DNA of 64,000 nucleotides, from NCBI RefSeq assembly GCF_008711285.1, contig NZ_VXDC01000001.1:682001-746000 (forward strand). The letters are read 5' to 3'. Below, piece after piece: positions 1 to 11,406 of the stretch. A program made the position numbers and the translations under genes. Each line of letters starts with the position of its first letter. The stretch's first letter is position 1. Below the pieces are notes generated by a model. The model was not told where the DNA came from, did not search any database, and saw only the letters and a program-made list of their open reading frames with translations. The stretch is from Roseibium aquae (GTDB taxonomy: Bacteria > Pseudomonadota > Alphaproteobacteria > Rhizobiales > Stappiaceae).

Positions 1-46
1 GGTTGTCCTCGCGCTGGTCGGTCTTGCCACATTGAAGCTGAGGTAA
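1..46 (+). CDS. mraY: MraY C-terminal end (partial)
   Basis: The window opens inside a gene. The last 14 codons read VVLALVGLATLKLR and end at TAA (44-46). A hydrophobic end closing in GLATLKLR is typical of MraY, the membrane enzyme that links UDP-MurNAc-pentapeptide to undecaprenyl phosphate to make lipid I. The position directly before murD (6-base gap) is the standard dcw order. Identity rests on these few residues and on synteny. Confidence 0.8.
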   Translation, partial: VVLALVGLATLKLR

Positions 47-52
47 GGCGAG

Positions 53-1453
53 ATGATCCCGGTCACGACATTCCAAAATCAACGTGTGGCGCTGTTCGGC
101 CTGGGCGGTTCGGGTCTCTCGACGGCCAAGGCCCTGGCCGCCGGCGGTGCTGACGTCAGAGTTTGGGATGACGCGCCGAACCGGGTGGCCGCCGCCCGTG
201 AGGCGGGGCTTGCGACAGTTGACCTGGCCAAGGCCGACTGGTTCGGTTTTGCCGCACTTGTCCTGGCGCCGGGCGTGCCGCTGACCCATCCGGTTCCCCA
301 CTGGACAGTGGACAAGGCGCGGGATGCGGGTCTCGAGATCCTCGGCGATGTCGAACTGTTCTTCCGCGAGCATCGCAGGGTTTGCCCTGAATCGCCGGTG
401 ATCGCCATTACCGGAACCAACGGGAAGTCCACCACGACGGCGCTGATCGCCCATCTGTTGAAGGACCTGGGGTTCGACACGCAGATGGGCGGCAATATCG
501 GTGTTCCCGTTCTTGATCTGGAGCCGTTCGCCCCCGCCCGCCACTATGTGATCGAGTGCTCTTCCTACCAGATCGATCTGGCGGCGAGCATCGATCCCAC
601 AATCGGCATTCACATGAATTTGTCGCCCGACCATCTCGACCGGCACGGTACGATGGAAAATTATGCCGCCATCAAGGAACGGCTCGTCGCCGGTGCCAAG
701 GCAGCCATTGTCGGGGTGGACGACCGCCTGTCCTCGGCCATCGCGGACCGGCTGGAACTGGCGAGCAAGCCCGTGTGCCGGATTGCCGGTGAACGGGAAC
801 TGCCCGATGGCGTTTATGCGAAGGACGGCCAGATTTTCGAGGCGTATGACGGAACCCAGCATCCGGTCGCCAAGCTGGCCGGCATCGACAGTTTGCGCGG
901 GGACCACAATGGCCAGAACGCGGCGGCGGCTTTCGCGGCCTTGCGTGCGCTGAATGTCGCGCCGGACAGGATCGCCGGCGCCTTGAAAACCTTCCCGGGC
1001 CTCAATCATCGCATGCAAGTGATCGCCCGGTCCGGGCGCCTTATGTTCATTAATGACTCAAAGGCAACCAATGCCGATGCCGCCGCCCGCGCCCTTGCCA
1101 GCTTCGAGCGTATCTACTGGATCGCCGGCGGACGGGCCAAGGAGGGCGGTATTGCCGCATTGGATGAATACTGGCCGCGAATTGCCAAGGCCTATCTGAT
1201 CGGGGAAGCCGCCGAAACCTTCGCGCAAACGCTTGAGGGACACGTTCCCGCGGTGCTGTCAGGAACACTCGACCTTGCCATTCAGCAGGCCGTGGCGGAC
1301 GCGAAGGCCGATAGCGCGGACGAAATCGCCATTCTGCTGTCGCCTGCCTGCGCGTCGTTCGATCAGTACCCGAATTTCGAATTGCGCGGTGCCGCTTTCG
1401 CCGATGCCGTTCATCGGATCTTGGACAAGACAACGAGCCAGGAGGTCGCCTGA
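53..1453 (+). CDS. murD: UDP-N-acetylmuramoylalanine--D-glutamate ligase
   Basis: Cytoplasmic Mur ligase that adds D-glutamate to UDP-MurNAc-L-Ala in an ATP-dependent step of peptidoglycan precursor synthesis. The 466-residue product has a Rossmann-type N-terminal domain (LFGLGGSGLSTAKAL), the ATP-binding loop GTNGKST at about residues 121-127, and the C-terminal signatures NDSKATNADA and LSPACASFDQY. Length fits the family. The stop TGA shares a base with the ATG of ftsW, so translation is probably coupled. ATG 53 follows the mraY stop with a GGCGAG stretch as a weak ribosome binding site. Confidence 0.97.
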   Translation: MIPVTTFQNQRVALFGLGGSGLSTAKALAAGGADVRVWDDAPNRVAAAREAGLATVDLAKADWFGFAALVLAPGVPLTHPVPHWTVDKARDAGLEILGDVELFFREHRRVCPESPVIAITGTNGKSTTTALIAHLLKDLGFDTQMGGNIGVPVLDLEPFAPARHYVIECSSYQIDLAASIDPTIGIHMNLSPDHLDRHGTMENYAAIKERLVAGAKAAIVGVDDRLSSAIADRLELASKPVCRIAGERELPDGVYAKDGQIFEAYDGTQHPVAKLAGIDSLRGDHNGQNAAAAFAALRALNVAPDRIAGALKTFPGLNHRMQVIARSGRLMFINDSKATNADAAARALASFERIYWIAGGRAKEGGIAALDEYWPRIAKAYLIGEAAETFAQTLEGHVPAVLSGTLDLAIQQAVADAKADSADEIAILLSPACASFDQYPNFELRGAAFADAVHRILDKTTSQEVA

Positions 1454-2613
1454 TGGTCAGCCGCGCCGATCGCAGCCGTTTTGCCGAATGGTTCTGGACC
1501 GTCGACCATTACCTGCTCGCGGCGTTCGGTCTGCTGATGCTGGGCGGCGTGGTCCTGTCCTTCGCGGCAAGCCCGCCGGTTGCAGAGCGGCTCGGCCTCG
1601 ACACGTTCTATTTCGTCAAACGGCAGGCCCTGTTTCTGATCCCGGCCATTGCCATCGTCCTGCTCGGATCCCTGCTGTCGCCGCGTATGGTGCGCCGTGT
1701 CGCTCTTGCCGTCTTTGTCGTTTCGGTCGTTCTCCTGGTCGCCACCCTGTTTTTCGGCATGGAGGCGAAAGGCGCCCGGCGATGGATCTACATCGCCGGA
1801 TTTTCGGTGCAGCCGTCGGAATTCGTGAAGCCGGCCTTCGTCATTCTCGTTGCCTTTCTCCTTTCGGAGAGTGGGCGCCGAAGGGAAGTGCCGGGCGTCC
1901 TGTTCGCCTTCGTGCTGTTCGCGATTTGCGCGGCGCTCCTGATCGCGCAGCCCGATTTCGGTCAAACCATGCTGCTCGGAGCGGCCTGGGCGGGTCTGTT
2001 TTTCCTCAATGGCCTGCCGTGGTTCCTGATCACCGGACTCGGGATCATCGGGATCGTGGGCCTTGTTTCGGCTTATGCCTTTCTTCCCCATGTGACCGAG
2101 CGGGTGAACCGGTTCCTCGATCCGGCTTCCGGCGATACCTATCAGATCGACACGGCGATGGATTCCTTTCTGTCCGGGGGGTGGTTCGGCAAGGGGCCGG
2201 GAGAAGGAACTGTCAAGCGGATCCTGCCCGACAGTCACACCGACTTCATCTTCGCGGTTGTGGCGGAAGAGTTCGGAGTGATCGTCTGTCTGTTCATGGT
2301 CATGCTGTTCGCCTTCGTTGTCATTCGCGGATTGCGGCATGCGAGCCGCGACCAGGATGCCTTCAGCCGTCTGGCGACGGCGGGTTTGATCACCCTGTTC
2401 GGGCTGCAGGTAACCATCAACCTGTCGGTGAACCTCAATCTCATTCCCCCCAAGGGAATGACGCTGCCCTTCATTTCCTATGGTGGATCCTCGCTGTTGT
2501 CTTCCGCGATGACCGCCGGCGCCGTGCTCGCCCTGACGCGGCGGCGGCCGCGGCCCACCCGTGGCGGGGACATTGTCACCATCGCCCGCCTGTCGCCCTC
2601 GAGCCTGATGTGA
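1453..2613 (+). CDS. ftsW: Lipid II polymerase / SEDS cell-division protein FtsW
   Basis: Polytopic SEDS-family membrane protein that polymerises lipid II with its partner FtsI at the septum. The 386 residues contain about ten hydrophobic segments, the motif VQPSEFVKPAFV near residues 118-129 and PPKGMTLPFISYGGSS near the C-terminus, both characteristic of the FtsW/RodA family. A strong ribosome site (AGGAGG) lies at about 1440-1445 inside the end of murD. Position between murD and murG supports FtsW over RodA. Confidence 0.96.
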   Translation: MVSRADRSRFAEWFWTVDHYLLAAFGLLMLGGVVLSFAASPPVAERLGLDTFYFVKRQALFLIPAIAIVLLGSLLSPRMVRRVALAVFVVSVVLLVATLFFGMEAKGARRWIYIAGFSVQPSEFVKPAFVILVAFLLSESGRRREVPGVLFAFVLFAICAALLIAQPDFGQTMLLGAAWAGLFFLNGLPWFLITGLGIIGIVGLVSAYAFLPHVTERVNRFLDPASGDTYQIDTAMDSFLSGGWFGKGPGEGTVKRILPDSHTDFIFAVVAEEFGVIVCLFMVMLFAFVVIRGLRHASRDQDAFSRLATAGLITLFGLQVTINLSVNLNLIPPKGMTLPFISYGGSSLLSSAMTAGAVLALTRRRPRPTRGGDIVTIARLSPSSLM

Positions 2614-2631
2614 ACCGTCAACGGACCGGAC

Positions 2632-3750
2632 ATGACCAAACGCATCCTACTGACCGCCGGAGGAACAGGCGGTCATCTTTTTCCCGCACAGGCGCTGGCC
2701 GGTGAATTGTTGAAGCGCGGCTGGGTTGTCGAATTGGCGACCGATGAAAGGGCCGGCAAGTTTCACGCAAGCTTTCCCGCCAGCGCGATACATGTCATTT
2801 CCTCGGCGACCGTGAGGGGCAGGAACCCGATCGGTTTGGCGCGCACGGCGCTGAAGTTGGCGCGCGGTTACTGGCAGGCGCGCAAGGTGTTGAACACCTT
2901 GAAGCCGGATGTTGTGGTCGGCTTCGGCGGATATCCGACGTTTCCGCCAATGTTCGCGGCCAAGGCGGCGGGCATCCCCACCATCTTGCACGAGGCGAAC
3001 GGGGTGATGGGCCGGGCCAACAAGATGTTGGCCAAGGGCGCCACCGCCATAGCGACGTCATTCCCGCTTGAGAACCTCCCGCCGGACCTGGCCGGCAAAG
3101 TGACCGAAACGGGTAACCCGGTGCGCGAAGCGGTGCTTGCTGCCGCCGGAAGACCCTATACGCCGCCCGAGGCCGATGGCCCCTTCCATCTTCTTGTGTT
3201 TGGCGGATCCCAGGGCGCGCGGGTGTTTTCCGACCTCCTGCCGGCAGCCGTCTCGAAACTGGATGAAGACATCCTTTCACGGCTGAGGATCGTCCAGCAA
3301 TGCCGCCCGGAAGATCTGGAGCGGGTCGAGGCTGCCTACCGGACCCTGGGTGTGAAGGCCGAACTCGGCAGTTTCTTTCAAGACATGCCCGAAAGGATTT
3401 CGGCCGCGCATCTGGTCATGTGCCGGTCCGGTGCTTCGACCGTGAGCGAACTGGCGGTCCTCGGTCGTCCGTCGATCCTTGTGCCCCTTCCCGGCGCCAT
3501 CGATCAGGACCAGGCGGTCAACGCGCGGCTTCTCGAAAATGTCGGTGGCGCGTGGCCAATCCGGGAAATCGACCTTCATGGGGAGCGCGTCGCCCAGGAA
3601 TTGAAACGCTTTAGCGCCGCACCGGAATTGCTCGCGGCCGCCGCGAACGCCGCGCTCACAGCCGGGAAGCCGGACGCGGTTAAGCGGCTTGCGGATCTCG
3701 TGGAAAAGGTGGCGGGCAAACGTCAAAAACAAAATGGAGACGGCGCATGA
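2632..3750 (+). CDS. murG: UDP-GlcNAc:lipid I N-acetylglucosaminyltransferase
   Basis: Peripheral GT28 glycosyltransferase that adds GlcNAc to lipid I on the cytoplasmic face, giving lipid II. The 372-residue product shows the N-terminal GGTGGH loop (about residues 10-15), [11 protein letters not shown] around residue 120 for acceptor binding, GGSQGAR at the start of the C-domain, and the donor-binding stretch [11 protein letters not shown]. It starts 18 bases after ftsW and its last four bases overlap murC (ATGA). Confidence 0.97.
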   Translation: MTKRILLTAGGTGGHLFPAQALAGELLKRGWVVELATDERAGKFHASFPASAIHVISSATVRGRNPIGLARTALKLARGYWQARKVLNTLKPDVVVGFGGYPTFPPMFAAKAAGIPTILHEANGVMGRANKMLAKGATAIATSFPLENLPPDLAGKVTETGNPVREAVLAAAGRPYTPPEADGPFHLLVFGGSQGARVFSDLLPAAVSKLDEDILSRLRIVQQCRPEDLERVEAAYRTLGVKAELGSFFQDMPERISAAHLVMCRSGASTVSELAVLGRPSILVPLPGAIDQDQAVNARLLENVGGAWPIREIDLHGERVAQELKRFSAAPELLAAAANAALTAGKPDAVKRLADLVEKVAGKRQKQNGDGA

Positions 3751-5162
3751 AAATGCCGCAGGACATTGGACCGGTGCATTTCGTCGGGATCGGCGGGATC
3801 GGGATGAGCGGAATCGCCGAGGTGCTCAAGACGCTCGGCTATCAGGTGCAGGGATCCGACATGGCCGAGAACGCCAATGTGAAACGCCTGCGGGAAAAGG
3901 GCATCCAGATCGCCGTCGGGCACGCTGCGGAAAACCTCGGGCTGGCGGAAGTCGTCGTCGTGTCGTCGGCGATCAAGAAAGACAATCCGGAATTGGTCGC
4001 GGCGCGAGAAAAACTCATCCCGGTGGTCCGTCGTGCCGAGATGCTGGCCGAACTGATGCGCTTCAAGCAGGCGATCGCCGTCGGCGGAACGCATGGAAAG
4101 ACCACCACGACCTCAATGGTCGCCGCGCTTCTGGATGCTGGCGGGGTCGACCCGACGGTCATCAACGGCGGGATCATCAACGCCTATGGCACCAATGCCC
4201 GGATGGGCGAGGGGGACTGGATGGTGGTCGAGGCCGATGAAAGCGACGGCACTTTCGTCAAGCTGCCCGCGGATGTGGCCATTGTCACCAACATCGACCC
4301 GGAGCATCTCGATCACTATGGCGACTTCGAGGGCGTGAAAGCCGCGTTCCGGCAGTTCGTCGAGAATGTGCCTTTCTATGGATTTGCCGTGATGTGTCTG
4401 GATCACCCGATCGTCCAGACGATGATCGGCACGATCGAGGACAGGCGGGTCGTCACCTACGGGGCGAATCCGCAGGCCGATGTCCGGTTTTCGGACGTTT
4501 CCATGGATGGCGGCAAGTCGAACTTCTCGGTCTCGATCCGGGACCGGCGAACGGGCAAGAGCGTTGATCTCAAGAACCTCTCGTTGCCCATGCCCGGCCT
4601 GCACAATGTGTCCAATGTGACCGCCGCAATTGCCGTGGCCTCGCAATTGGGTGTCGCGCCCGAGGCCATCAAACGCGGCATCGCCGGTTTTGGCGGCGTG
4701 AAGCGGCGCTTCACGCATACGGGCACCGTCCATGGAATTCATGTCTATGATGACTACGGGCATCATCCGGTGGAGATCCGGGCCGTGCTGCATGCCGCGC
4801 GTCAATCGACCGGCGGCCGGGTGATCGCCGTGGTTCAGCCGCACCGTTACACCCGGCTTGCGAGCCTGTTCGATGATTTCTCCAGCTGTTTCAACGACGC
4901 CGATCATGTGATTGTGGCCCCGGTCTTCGCCGCCGGCGAGGCTCCCATCGAGGGCGCAAGCCATCTCGATCTCGTGTCCGGCTTGAAGACACGCGGCCAC
5001 CGCGCGGTCGAGGCCATCGAAGGGCCGGATGATCTCGCCGCAGCGATTGCCCGAACGGCAGGCCCGGGCGATTACGTGATTTGTCTTGGCGCCGGAAACA
5101 TCACCCAGTGGGCCTATGCGCTGCCGCAACAGCTTGCGGATGCCTTGGGAGGCGCGGCGTGA
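3747..5162 (+). CDS. murC: UDP-N-acetylmuramate--L-alanine ligase
   Basis: Mur ligase that attaches L-alanine to UDP-MurNAc, the first amino acid of the stem peptide. The 471 residues have the N-terminal glycine loop [17 protein letters not shown], the P-loop [10 protein letters not shown] near residue 116, [11 protein letters not shown] and the C-domain motif [11 protein letters not shown]. It overlaps murG by ATGA, and its TGA overlaps the GTG start of murB, so the three genes are translationally linked. Confidence 0.97.
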   Translation: MKMPQDIGPVHFVGIGGIGMSGIAEVLKTLGYQVQGSDMAENANVKRLREKGIQIAVGHAAENLGLAEVVVVSSAIKKDNPELVAAREKLIPVVRRAEMLAELMRFKQAIAVGGTHGKTTTTSMVAALLDAGGVDPTVINGGIINAYGTNARMGEGDWMVVEADESDGTFVKLPADVAIVTNIDPEHLDHYGDFEGVKAAFRQFVENVPFYGFAVMCLDHPIVQTMIGTIEDRRVVTYGANPQADVRFSDVSMDGGKSNFSVSIRDRRTGKSVDLKNLSLPMPGLHNVSNVTAAIAVASQLGVAPEAIKRGIAGFGGVKRRFTHTGTVHGIHVYDDYGHHPVEIRAVLHAARQSTGGRVIAVVQPHRYTRLASLFDDFSSCFNDADHVIVAPVFAAGEAPIEGASHLDLVSGLKTRGHRAVEAIEGPDDLAAAIARTAGPGDYVICLGAGNITQWAYALPQQLADALGGAA

Positions 5163-6130
5163 GCTTTCCCGATCTGCTTCGGACATATCCCGATCTGGGT
5201 GCAGGCATCCGCGGGCGGTTGACGGCGAACCAGCCGATGTCGGCGGTGACATGGTTCCGGACCGGAGGGGCGGCTCAGCTCCTGTTCCAGCCGGCCGATG
5301 CGGACGACCTGGCACGGTTCCTGGCGGTGCTGCCCGGGGATATTCCCGTTCTGCCGGTCGGCCTCGGGTCGAACCTTTTGATCCGCGACGGTGGTGTGGA
5401 CGGGGTTGTCGTGCGCTTGTCGGCCAAGGGGTTCGGCGGTCTCGAGCAGGTGGGAGAGACGCGGTTTCGCGTCGGGGCGGCTGTGCCGGACAAGCGGCTG
5501 GCCGAAGCCGCCGCCGCCGCAGGCGTGGGCGGTTTCGCGTTCTTCGCCGGTATTCCCGGCGGTCTTGGCGGCGCCTTGCGGATGAATGCGGGGGCTCACG
5601 GGGCGGAAACCCGGGAGCGGATGATCGAATTGACCGCCATTGACCGGGATGGTCAGCGCCATGTCCTCAAAAACGCCGACATGGGCTACGCCTATCGCCA
5701 TTCAAACGCCTCGCAAGATTTCATCTTCGTCGAGGCTGTCTTCGAGGGCGTTGCCTCAGATGAGGCGACGGTGCGCCGGCAAATGGCGGACGTGATCGCG
5801 CACCGGGAGACCGCGCAGCCGATCCGGGAAAAAACTGGCGGATCGACGTTCAAGAACCCGGAAGGTCACTCCGCCTGGAAGCTCGTGGATGCGGCGGGCT
5901 GCCGGGGCCTGACCATTGGTGGGGCTCAAATGTCTGAGATGCACTGCAATTTCATGATCAACACGGGCGAGGCCACTGGCCACGATCTGGAGCTTTTGGG
6001 CGAAACCGTTCGCGCCCGGGTTCTGGCGCAGTCGGGTGTTCGGCTCGAGTGGGAAATCAAGCGCCTCGGCCATTTCGGGCCGCAAGGCGAAATCCAGCCG
6101 TTTCTCGGCCAGGCAGGGGAGGCCGCGTGA
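5159..6130 (+). CDS. murB: UDP-N-acetylenolpyruvoylglucosamine reductase
   Basis: FAD enzyme that reduces UDP-GlcNAc-enolpyruvate to UDP-MurNAc with NADPH. The product has [12 protein letters not shown] and the FAD-binding stretch [19 protein letters not shown], then GSTFKNP, whose serine is the proton donor in type I/II enzymes, and [11 protein letters not shown] chose the GTG at 5159, which overlaps the murC stop (GTGA), because the protein then begins SFPDLL and is 323 residues long; an earlier start would lie deep inside murC. Its end overlaps ddl (TGATG). Confidence 0.96.
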   Translation: MSFPDLLRTYPDLGAGIRGRLTANQPMSAVTWFRTGGAAQLLFQPADADDLARFLAVLPGDIPVLPVGLGSNLLIRDGGVDGVVVRLSAKGFGGLEQVGETRFRVGAAVPDKRLAEAAAAAGVGGFAFFAGIPGGLGGALRMNAGAHGAETRERMIELTAIDRDGQRHVLKNADMGYAYRHSNASQDFIFVEAVFEGVASDEATVRRQMADVIAHRETAQPIREKTGGSTFKNPEGHSAWKLVDAAGCRGLTIGGAQMSEMHCNFMINTGEATGHDLELLGETVRARVLAQSGVRLEWEIKRLGHFGPQGEIQPFLGQAGEAA

Positions 6131-7059
6131 TGGCCGGCAAGAAACATGTGGCGGTTTTGATGGGTGGATGGGTCAACGAACGGCCCGTGAGCCTGGCCTC
6201 AGGTGCGGGCTGCGCCAACGCCCTGGAAGAAGCCGGCTACAAGGTCACCCGCGTCGATGTTGACCGGACCATTGCTGCCGTCCTTGCTGAATTGAAGCCG
6301 GATGTCGTCTTCAACGCATTGCACGGTCCTTTTGGAGAGGACGGCTGCATCCAAGGCATTCTCGAGGTCTTGGAGATCCCATACACCCATTCCGGCGTCA
6401 TGGCCTCGGCCTTGGCCATGAACAAGGTCAAGGCCAAGGCGGTGATGGCCGCGGCCGGCGTTCCGGTTACCGAGCACTTAATTGTTAACCGTCATCAGAT
6501 CGGCCGCGACCACCCGATGGAACCGCCTTATGTGATTAAACCGATCAATGAGGGATCGAGTTTCGGGGTGCTGATCGTGAATGCGGATGTTCCTCATCCG
6601 CCCCAGGAACTGACACGGGAAGACTGGCCCTATCCCGATGATTTGATGTGCGAAAAGTTCATTGCAGGGCGGGAACTCACATGCGCCGTCATGGGCGACC
6701 GTGCGCTTGGCGTCATCGATATCGTGCCAGAAGGCCACAGCTTCTACGATTACGACGCGAAATATGCGGAAGGCGGTTCAAAACACATTCTTCCTGCAAA
6801 AATTTCACCCTTTGTTTACCAAGAAATACAGACACTGTCCGTCAAGGCGCATCAGGCTCTCGGATGCCGAGGGGTATCCCGGGCCGATTTCCGATTCGAT
6901 GAACGCGAAGACGGCACCGGAGAGCTGATCTGCCTTGAAGTGAATACGCAACCCGGCATGACGCCGACCTCGTTGGTACCGGAAATGGCCGCCCACGAGG
7001 GACTGAGTTTCGCCGAGTTGGTCAGTTGGATGGTAGAGGACGCAAGTTGCTGTCGATAA
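6130..7059 (+). CDS. ddl: D-alanine--D-alanine ligase
   Basis: ATP-grasp ligase that makes the D-Ala-D-Ala dipeptide for MurF. The ATG at 6130 shares a base with the murB stop and gives 309 residues, the usual size. Visible features are the N-terminal loop [17 protein letters not shown] (most homologues have S-x-E at the VNE position), [15 protein letters not shown] in the ATP-grasp fold, and [18 protein letters not shown] at the C-terminus with the metal- and ATP-binding E and N. The last codons overlap the start of ftsQ. Confidence 0.95.
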   Translation: MAGKKHVAVLMGGWVNERPVSLASGAGCANALEEAGYKVTRVDVDRTIAAVLAELKPDVVFNALHGPFGEDGCIQGILEVLEIPYTHSGVMASALAMNKVKAKAVMAAAGVPVTEHLIVNRHQIGRDHPMEPPYVIKPINEGSSFGVLIVNADVPHPPQELTREDWPYPDDLMCEKFIAGRELTCAVMGDRALGVIDIVPEGHSFYDYDAKYAEGGSKHILPAKISPFVYQEIQTLSVKAHQALGCRGVSRADFRFDEREDGTGELICLEVNTQPGMTPTSLVPEMAAHEGLSFAELVSWMVEDASCCR

Positions 7060-7961
7060 GACGCCGACATAACTGGAACGACCTGACGCCGCTGGAAGCC
7101 GAACTGGCTTCGCGCGGGCGCGGGACGTCGCGTCTGAACCGCCAGCCGGTTTGGCGGGCAGTCGGCCGTCTGGCGCACCTGCCGCGGTGGGCCGGATCCA
7201 GTGCCGCACTCGGGTTCTTGGGGCTGACTCTCGCCTACAGCATCGCCCTTGGCGGATATGGCCGGGAAGTGTCCGATGCGCTGTTGAGCTCCGTGGGTCT
7301 GGGTATCGAGACCGTCAAGCTGTCCGGCCAGAGCGAGACCGACGATTTCCAGGTGCTCGAGGCGCTCGAGATCGACACCGGCGATTCCCTGGTTCTGTTC
7401 GATGCCAACGCAGCCCGTGACCGCCTGACCAGGCTTGCCTGGGTCAAGTCGGCCTCGGTGATGAAGTTCTATCCCAATACGCTGCAGGTCCGGGTCGATG
7501 AATGGGAGCCCTATGCGTTGTGGCAGCGCGGCGAAACCGTCTCGATCGTCACCCGCGACGGCGACGTGATCACGGACGAGGTCGATGGCCGGTATGCGAA
7601 CCTCCTTCTGGTCGTGAACCATGGGGCCAACAGACGGGCTGGTGAGATCATGGCCGCCCTGGAAATGGTGCCGGAACTGCGCCCGCGCGTGCGCGCCGCA
7701 TTTCTGGTCGGGGACCGCCGTTGGGATCTCATGCTGGAAAACGGGATTTCCCTCAAATTGCCGCAAGTGGGCATGGAAAAGGCGCTCGGTGAAATCGTGT
7801 ACATGGATGCTGAGTCCGGTCTGTTGACCCGCGATATCGTTGCGGTCGATATGCGCATTCCGGACCGGATCGTTGTCCGGCTGTCCGAAAAGGCAGCGGA
7901 GCGCCGCAAGGAAATGACCGGGCCGGACGGCCGGTTGGTGAACTGGGAGCGCGACACATGA
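7047..7961 (+). CDS. ftsQ: Cell division protein FtsQ
   Basis: Bitopic inner-membrane divisome protein that links cytoplasmic and periplasmic parts of the division machine. A basic cytoplasmic N-terminus of about 50 residues precedes one membrane segment ([16 protein letters not shown]). A POTRA domain follows, with the typical [15 protein letters not shown] and [19 protein letters not shown], then the FtsQ beta domain. The start is uncertain. I chose TTG 7047 because AGAGGA lies six bases upstream (7035-7040); an upstream in-frame TTG at 7026 adds seven residues. The end overlaps ftsA by ATGA. Confidence 0.92.
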   Translation: MLSIRRRHNWNDLTPLEAELASRGRGTSRLNRQPVWRAVGRLAHLPRWAGSSAALGFLGLTLAYSIALGGYGREVSDALLSSVGLGIETVKLSGQSETDDFQVLEALEIDTGDSLVLFDANAARDRLTRLAWVKSASVMKFYPNTLQVRVDEWEPYALWQRGETVSIVTRDGDVITDEVDGRYANLLLVVNHGANRRAGEIMAALEMVPELRPRVRAAFLVGDRRWDLMLENGISLKLPQVGMEKALGEIVYMDAESGLLTRDIVAVDMRIPDRIVVRLSEKAAERRKEMTGPDGRLVNWERDT

Positions 7962-9280
7962 GCAAGCCGCGTTCCGCCCTCTATCTGCCGAAGATGCGCC
8001 CGCTTCCCAGCCGGCGCGCCGTCGTTTTGTCGGTGCTGGATGTCGGCTCGACTAAGGTCTGCTGCCTTATCGCCAAATTGACGCCGCGCGAAGACGGAGC
8101 CGTGATGCCTGGCCGGACCCATGCGATCGAGGTGCTGGGCTGGGGTTATCAAGGCGCGCGGGGCATCAAGTCCGGTGTGGTGGTCGACATGGACCAGGCC
8201 GAGCATGCGATCCGGCTGGCCGTCGACAGCGCGGAGCGGATGGCGGGCGTTACCGTCGAATCGCTGATTGCGAACATCAGCTGCGGCCGACTTCAGAGCG
8301 AGATTTTCAGCGCAACCGTTCCTCTGGCCGGTGAAAGCGTCTCGGAAGCGGATATCCAAAGGGTGCTTTCCGCCGGGTCGAGCCATTCTGTGACGGAAGG
8401 CCGGGCGGTCACCCATGCGCTGCCGATTTCCTATTCGCTCGATGGCAACCGGGGGATCCGCGATCCGCGCGGAATGATGGGCGTGAAGCTCGGCGTTGAC
8501 ATGCAGGTGGTGACGGCGGAAGTGCCGCCGGTGCGGAACCTGGAGCTGTGCATCAACCGGGGCCATCTGCACGTTGAGACACTGGTGGCGACACCTTTTG
8601 CCAGCGGCCTTTCGACCCTTGTCGACGACGAGGCCGAGCTTGGGGTGGCCTGTATCGACATGGGGGGAGGGACAACCACCTTGTCGGTCTTCATCGACGG
8701 CCACATGGTTCATCTCGATGCGATTGCGGTCGGCGGGCAACACGTCACGACAGACATCGCGCGCGCCTTTGCCACGCGTTTGAAGGATGCCGAGCGGTTG
8801 AAGACCCTGCATGGGTCGCCCCTGGCCAGTTCCGCCGACGATCGGGACATGCTGACCGTACCGCCGCTCGAAGACGACAACGATTTACCGAACCAGATTC
8901 CGCGTTCGGCCCTGACACGTGTCATCCGGCCGCGGATCGAAGAAATTCTTGAACTCGTTCGCGACCGTTTGACGGCCTCCGGCTTTGCCGGCCGGGTTGG
9001 AAAGCAGATCGTGCTGACTGGTGGGGCTAGCCAGTTGACGGGTTTGAGTGAAGTTGCGCGTCAAATTCTGGGGCGCAACGTCCGTCTCGGCCGGCCTTTG
9101 GGCGTCGCCGGTCTTCCCGAGACCGCCAAAGGTCCGGCTTTCGCCGCGGCCGTCGGTCTCTTGATTTATCCGCAAGCCGCACAGATCGAACAGTTCGAGC
9201 ACAAGAACCGCCGGTCGGCGTGGAGTGGGCAATCTGGCTATCTGGCCCGTGTCGGCCAGTGGATCAGGGAAAGCTTTTGA
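7958..9280 (+). CDS. ftsA: Cell division protein FtsA
   Basis: Actin-like ATPase that tethers FtsZ filaments to the membrane. The 440-residue product has the phosphate-1 motif [16 protein letters not shown] near residue 28, the 1C subdomain, the phosphate-2 motif [14 protein letters not shown] and the adenosine motif [13 protein letters not shown]. The C-terminus ends in an amphipathic, membrane-targeting helix ([11 protein letters not shown]). It overlaps ftsQ by ATGA and directly precedes ftsZ. Confidence 0.96.
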   Translation: MSKPRSALYLPKMRPLPSRRAVVLSVLDVGSTKVCCLIAKLTPREDGAVMPGRTHAIEVLGWGYQGARGIKSGVVVDMDQAEHAIRLAVDSAERMAGVTVESLIANISCGRLQSEIFSATVPLAGESVSEADIQRVLSAGSSHSVTEGRAVTHALPISYSLDGNRGIRDPRGMMGVKLGVDMQVVTAEVPPVRNLELCINRGHLHVETLVATPFASGLSTLVDDEAELGVACIDMGGGTTTLSVFIDGHMVHLDAIAVGGQHVTTDIARAFATRLKDAERLKTLHGSPLASSADDRDMLTVPPLEDDNDLPNQIPRSALTRVIRPRIEEILELVRDRLTASGFAGRVGKQIVLTGGASQLTGLSEVARQILGRNVRLGRPLGVAGLPETAKGPAFAAAVGLLIYPQAAQIEQFEHKNRRSAWSGQSGYLARVGQWIRESF

Positions 9281-9380
9281 CGACATGAGCCAAGGACAGG
9301 AACTGCCGGAAACGGCTGACGAGATTAGGGAAGAAGAGGGAACCCAGAATCAGGGTTCTGAAGCGGGTCGCGAGGAAAAC

Positions 9381-11147
9381 ATGACCATCAACCTGAAGAT
9401 GCCCGATATCCAGGAGCTGAAGCCGCGCATCACGGTCTTCGGCGTCGGCGGCGCGGGCGGAAACGCCGTCAACAACATGATCACCGCTGGGCTTCAGGGC
9501 TGCGACTTTGTCGTCGCGAACACCGACGCCCAGGCTCTTGCCATGAACCAATCGGAACGCCTGGTTCAAATGGGCGTCGCCGTGACCGAGGGCCTTGGCG
9601 CCGGATCCCAGCCCGAGGTTGGCGGAGCGGCCGCCGAAGAGGTGATTGACGAGATCAACGACCACCTGTCCGGGTCCCACATGGTGTTCATCACCGCCGG
9701 CATGGGCGGTGGCACAGGAACCGGTGCGGCGCCCGTGATCGCGAAGGCAGCCCGCGAGCAGGGTATTCTGACCGTCGGCGTCGTCACGAAACCTTTCCAT
9801 TTTGAAGGCCAGCGCCGCATGCGCATTGCCGACAGCGGCATCGAAGAGCTGCAGCGCAATGTTGATACGCTGATCGTGATCCCGAACCAGAACCTGTTCC
9901 GGATCGCCAATGCCCAAACCACCTTCGCCGATGCCTTCGCCATGGCCGATCAGGTGCTTTACTCGGGTGTTGCCTGCATCACCGATCTGATGGTCAAGGA
10001 AGGCCTGATCAATCTCGACTTTGCCGATGTGCGCTCCGTGATGCGCGGCATGGGCAAGGCGATGATGGGCACGGGTGAAGCGTCGGGCGAAAAACGCGCC
10101 CAGCAGGCGGCCGAGGCAGCCATTGCCAATCCGCTGCTGGACGAATCCTCCATGAAGGGGGCTCGCGGCCTGCTGATCTCGATCACGGGCGGCAATGACC
10201 TGACCCTCTTCGAGGTTGACGAAGCCGCAACGCGTATCCGCGAAGAAGTGGATCCGGATGCCAATATCATCCTCGGTGCCACCTTTGACGAAAGCCTGGA
10301 CGGCATCATCCGCGTGTCCGTGGTAGCGACGGGCATCGACCGCGAGGCTGAGGCGCGCATGCACGAGCTTCACACCAGCCCGATAACGGTCACATCGGCA
10401 GCGAAGCCGGTCCTGGAAACGCCCGCCGCAACGCCGGCCGCCCCGCAAACCTTGGCACGGTCCGAAGACGTGGCGGCCAAGGCGATGGCCAGCCTGGAAC
10501 GGGAACTCGCCCTGCCGGACCCGAAGCCGGTCGCCGCGGCAACGGATCCGGATGTCGAAATCACACGCTACCAGCCGGCCCCGTCGCCGATGCGCCCGGG
10601 CAGCGGTGAAGTTGATTTCGAGAACGCACCGGTTTCATCGGCCGCCCATGACGAGCCGGTCAGCAAGCCCTATATCCCGCCGGCACCGGAACAGCATTCG
10701 CCCGCGCCCCGCATGCCGCGCGTGGAGGACTTTCCACCGATCGCTCAGCGCGAAATGATGGCCAAGCAATCAGCCGCGTCCGGATCTGTTGCGTCCGCTC
10801 AACCGGCGGCCGGCATCGGCCAAGGTCCCGGACATGGGACGGAAGGCGCGGAGGAACACGACGAAGATCGCCGCCCGATGGGGCTGCTGCGCCGCCTTGC
10901 CAGCGGTTTGGGCCGCCGTGAAGACCACGAGGACGACGGTCTAGACATGGGGCACGCGGTTTCCCAACGGCCCGCTCCGGCGCAGCCGGCCGCGGCTCCG
11001 GCTCCCCGCCCGGCCCAGCCAAGGTCCGAAACCGGCGGTGCGGCGGGGCATCTTGATCCCACCGGGCGCGCTCAGCCCAAGCCTCTGTCGCATCCGGATG
11101 ACGAACAGTTGGAAATCCCGGCCTTCTTGCGCCGGCAAGCCAACTGA
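9381..11147 (+). CDS. ftsZ: Cell division GTPase FtsZ
   Basis: Tubulin-like GTPase that forms the Z ring. The GTPase core (about residues 1-330) has [14 protein letters not shown], the tubulin signature [10 protein letters not shown], and the T7 loop [12 protein letters not shown] Pro/Ala/Glu-rich disordered linker of about 230 residues follows, then the C-terminal peptide [10 protein letters not shown] that binds FtsA and other partners. Total length is 588, in the long alphaproteobacterial class. The start at 9381 is preferred because GAGG sits five bases before ATG; an in-frame ATG at 9285 lacks such a site but would add 32 acidic residues. Confidence 0.97.
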   Translation: MTINLKMPDIQELKPRITVFGVGGAGGNAVNNMITAGLQGCDFVVANTDAQALAMNQSERLVQMGVAVTEGLGAGSQPEVGGAAAEEVIDEINDHLSGSHMVFITAGMGGGTGTGAAPVIAKAAREQGILTVGVVTKPFHFEGQRRMRIADSGIEELQRNVDTLIVIPNQNLFRIANAQTTFADAFAMADQVLYSGVACITDLMVKEGLINLDFADVRSVMRGMGKAMMGTGEASGEKRAQQAAEAAIANPLLDESSMKGARGLLISITGGNDLTLFEVDEAATRIREEVDPDANIILGATFDESLDGIIRVSVVATGIDREAEARMHELHTSPITVTSAAKPVLETPAATPAAPQTLARSEDVAAKAMASLERELALPDPKPVAAATDPDVEITRYQPAPSPMRPGSGEVDFENAPVSSAAHDEPVSKPYIPPAPEQHSPAPRMPRVEDFPPIAQREMMAKQSAASGSVASAQPAAGIGQGPGHGTEGAEEHDEDRRPMGLLRRLASGLGRREDHEDDGLDMGHAVSQRPAPAQPAAAPAPRPAQPRSETGGAAGHLDPTGRAQPKPLSHPDDEQLEIPAFLRRQAN

Positions 11148-11176
11148 TTCCCGCCGGCCATCAGGTTTTCCTCTCT

Positions 11177-11209
11177 CCACGGCCCGCAACATATTGGCGC
11201 GGGCCGTGG
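11177..11209 (+). terminator. Hairpin after ftsZ
   Basis: A perfect 11-base inverted repeat (CCACGGCCCGC and GCGGGCCGTGG) surrounds an 11-base loop and sits 29 bases after the ftsZ stop. The following T-tract is poor, so it may be a weak or factor-assisted terminator that closes the dcw transcript before lpxC. Confidence 0.6.
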
Positions 11210-11406
11210 GGTGTTTCTGGGATAGTTCAATTCATTCAGAGCGTTAGAGGCGCAGATTTCGTTACAATCCGTAATAAAGCTTTATTTCTGTCAACAGGCC
11301 CGCGGGCGTATGGTCCTGCCACCGCGCAATGTTGTTAATAGTTCGTAATCGACTGTCTCGTCTTTTGAGCCAATCACGCGGTGCGACAGAAAAGGGCCTG
11401 GATTGC

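Noticed and set aside
5081..5158. Upstream extension of murB into murC
   Set aside because: It would overlap murC by 26 codons; the GTG overlapping the murC stop gives the family length.
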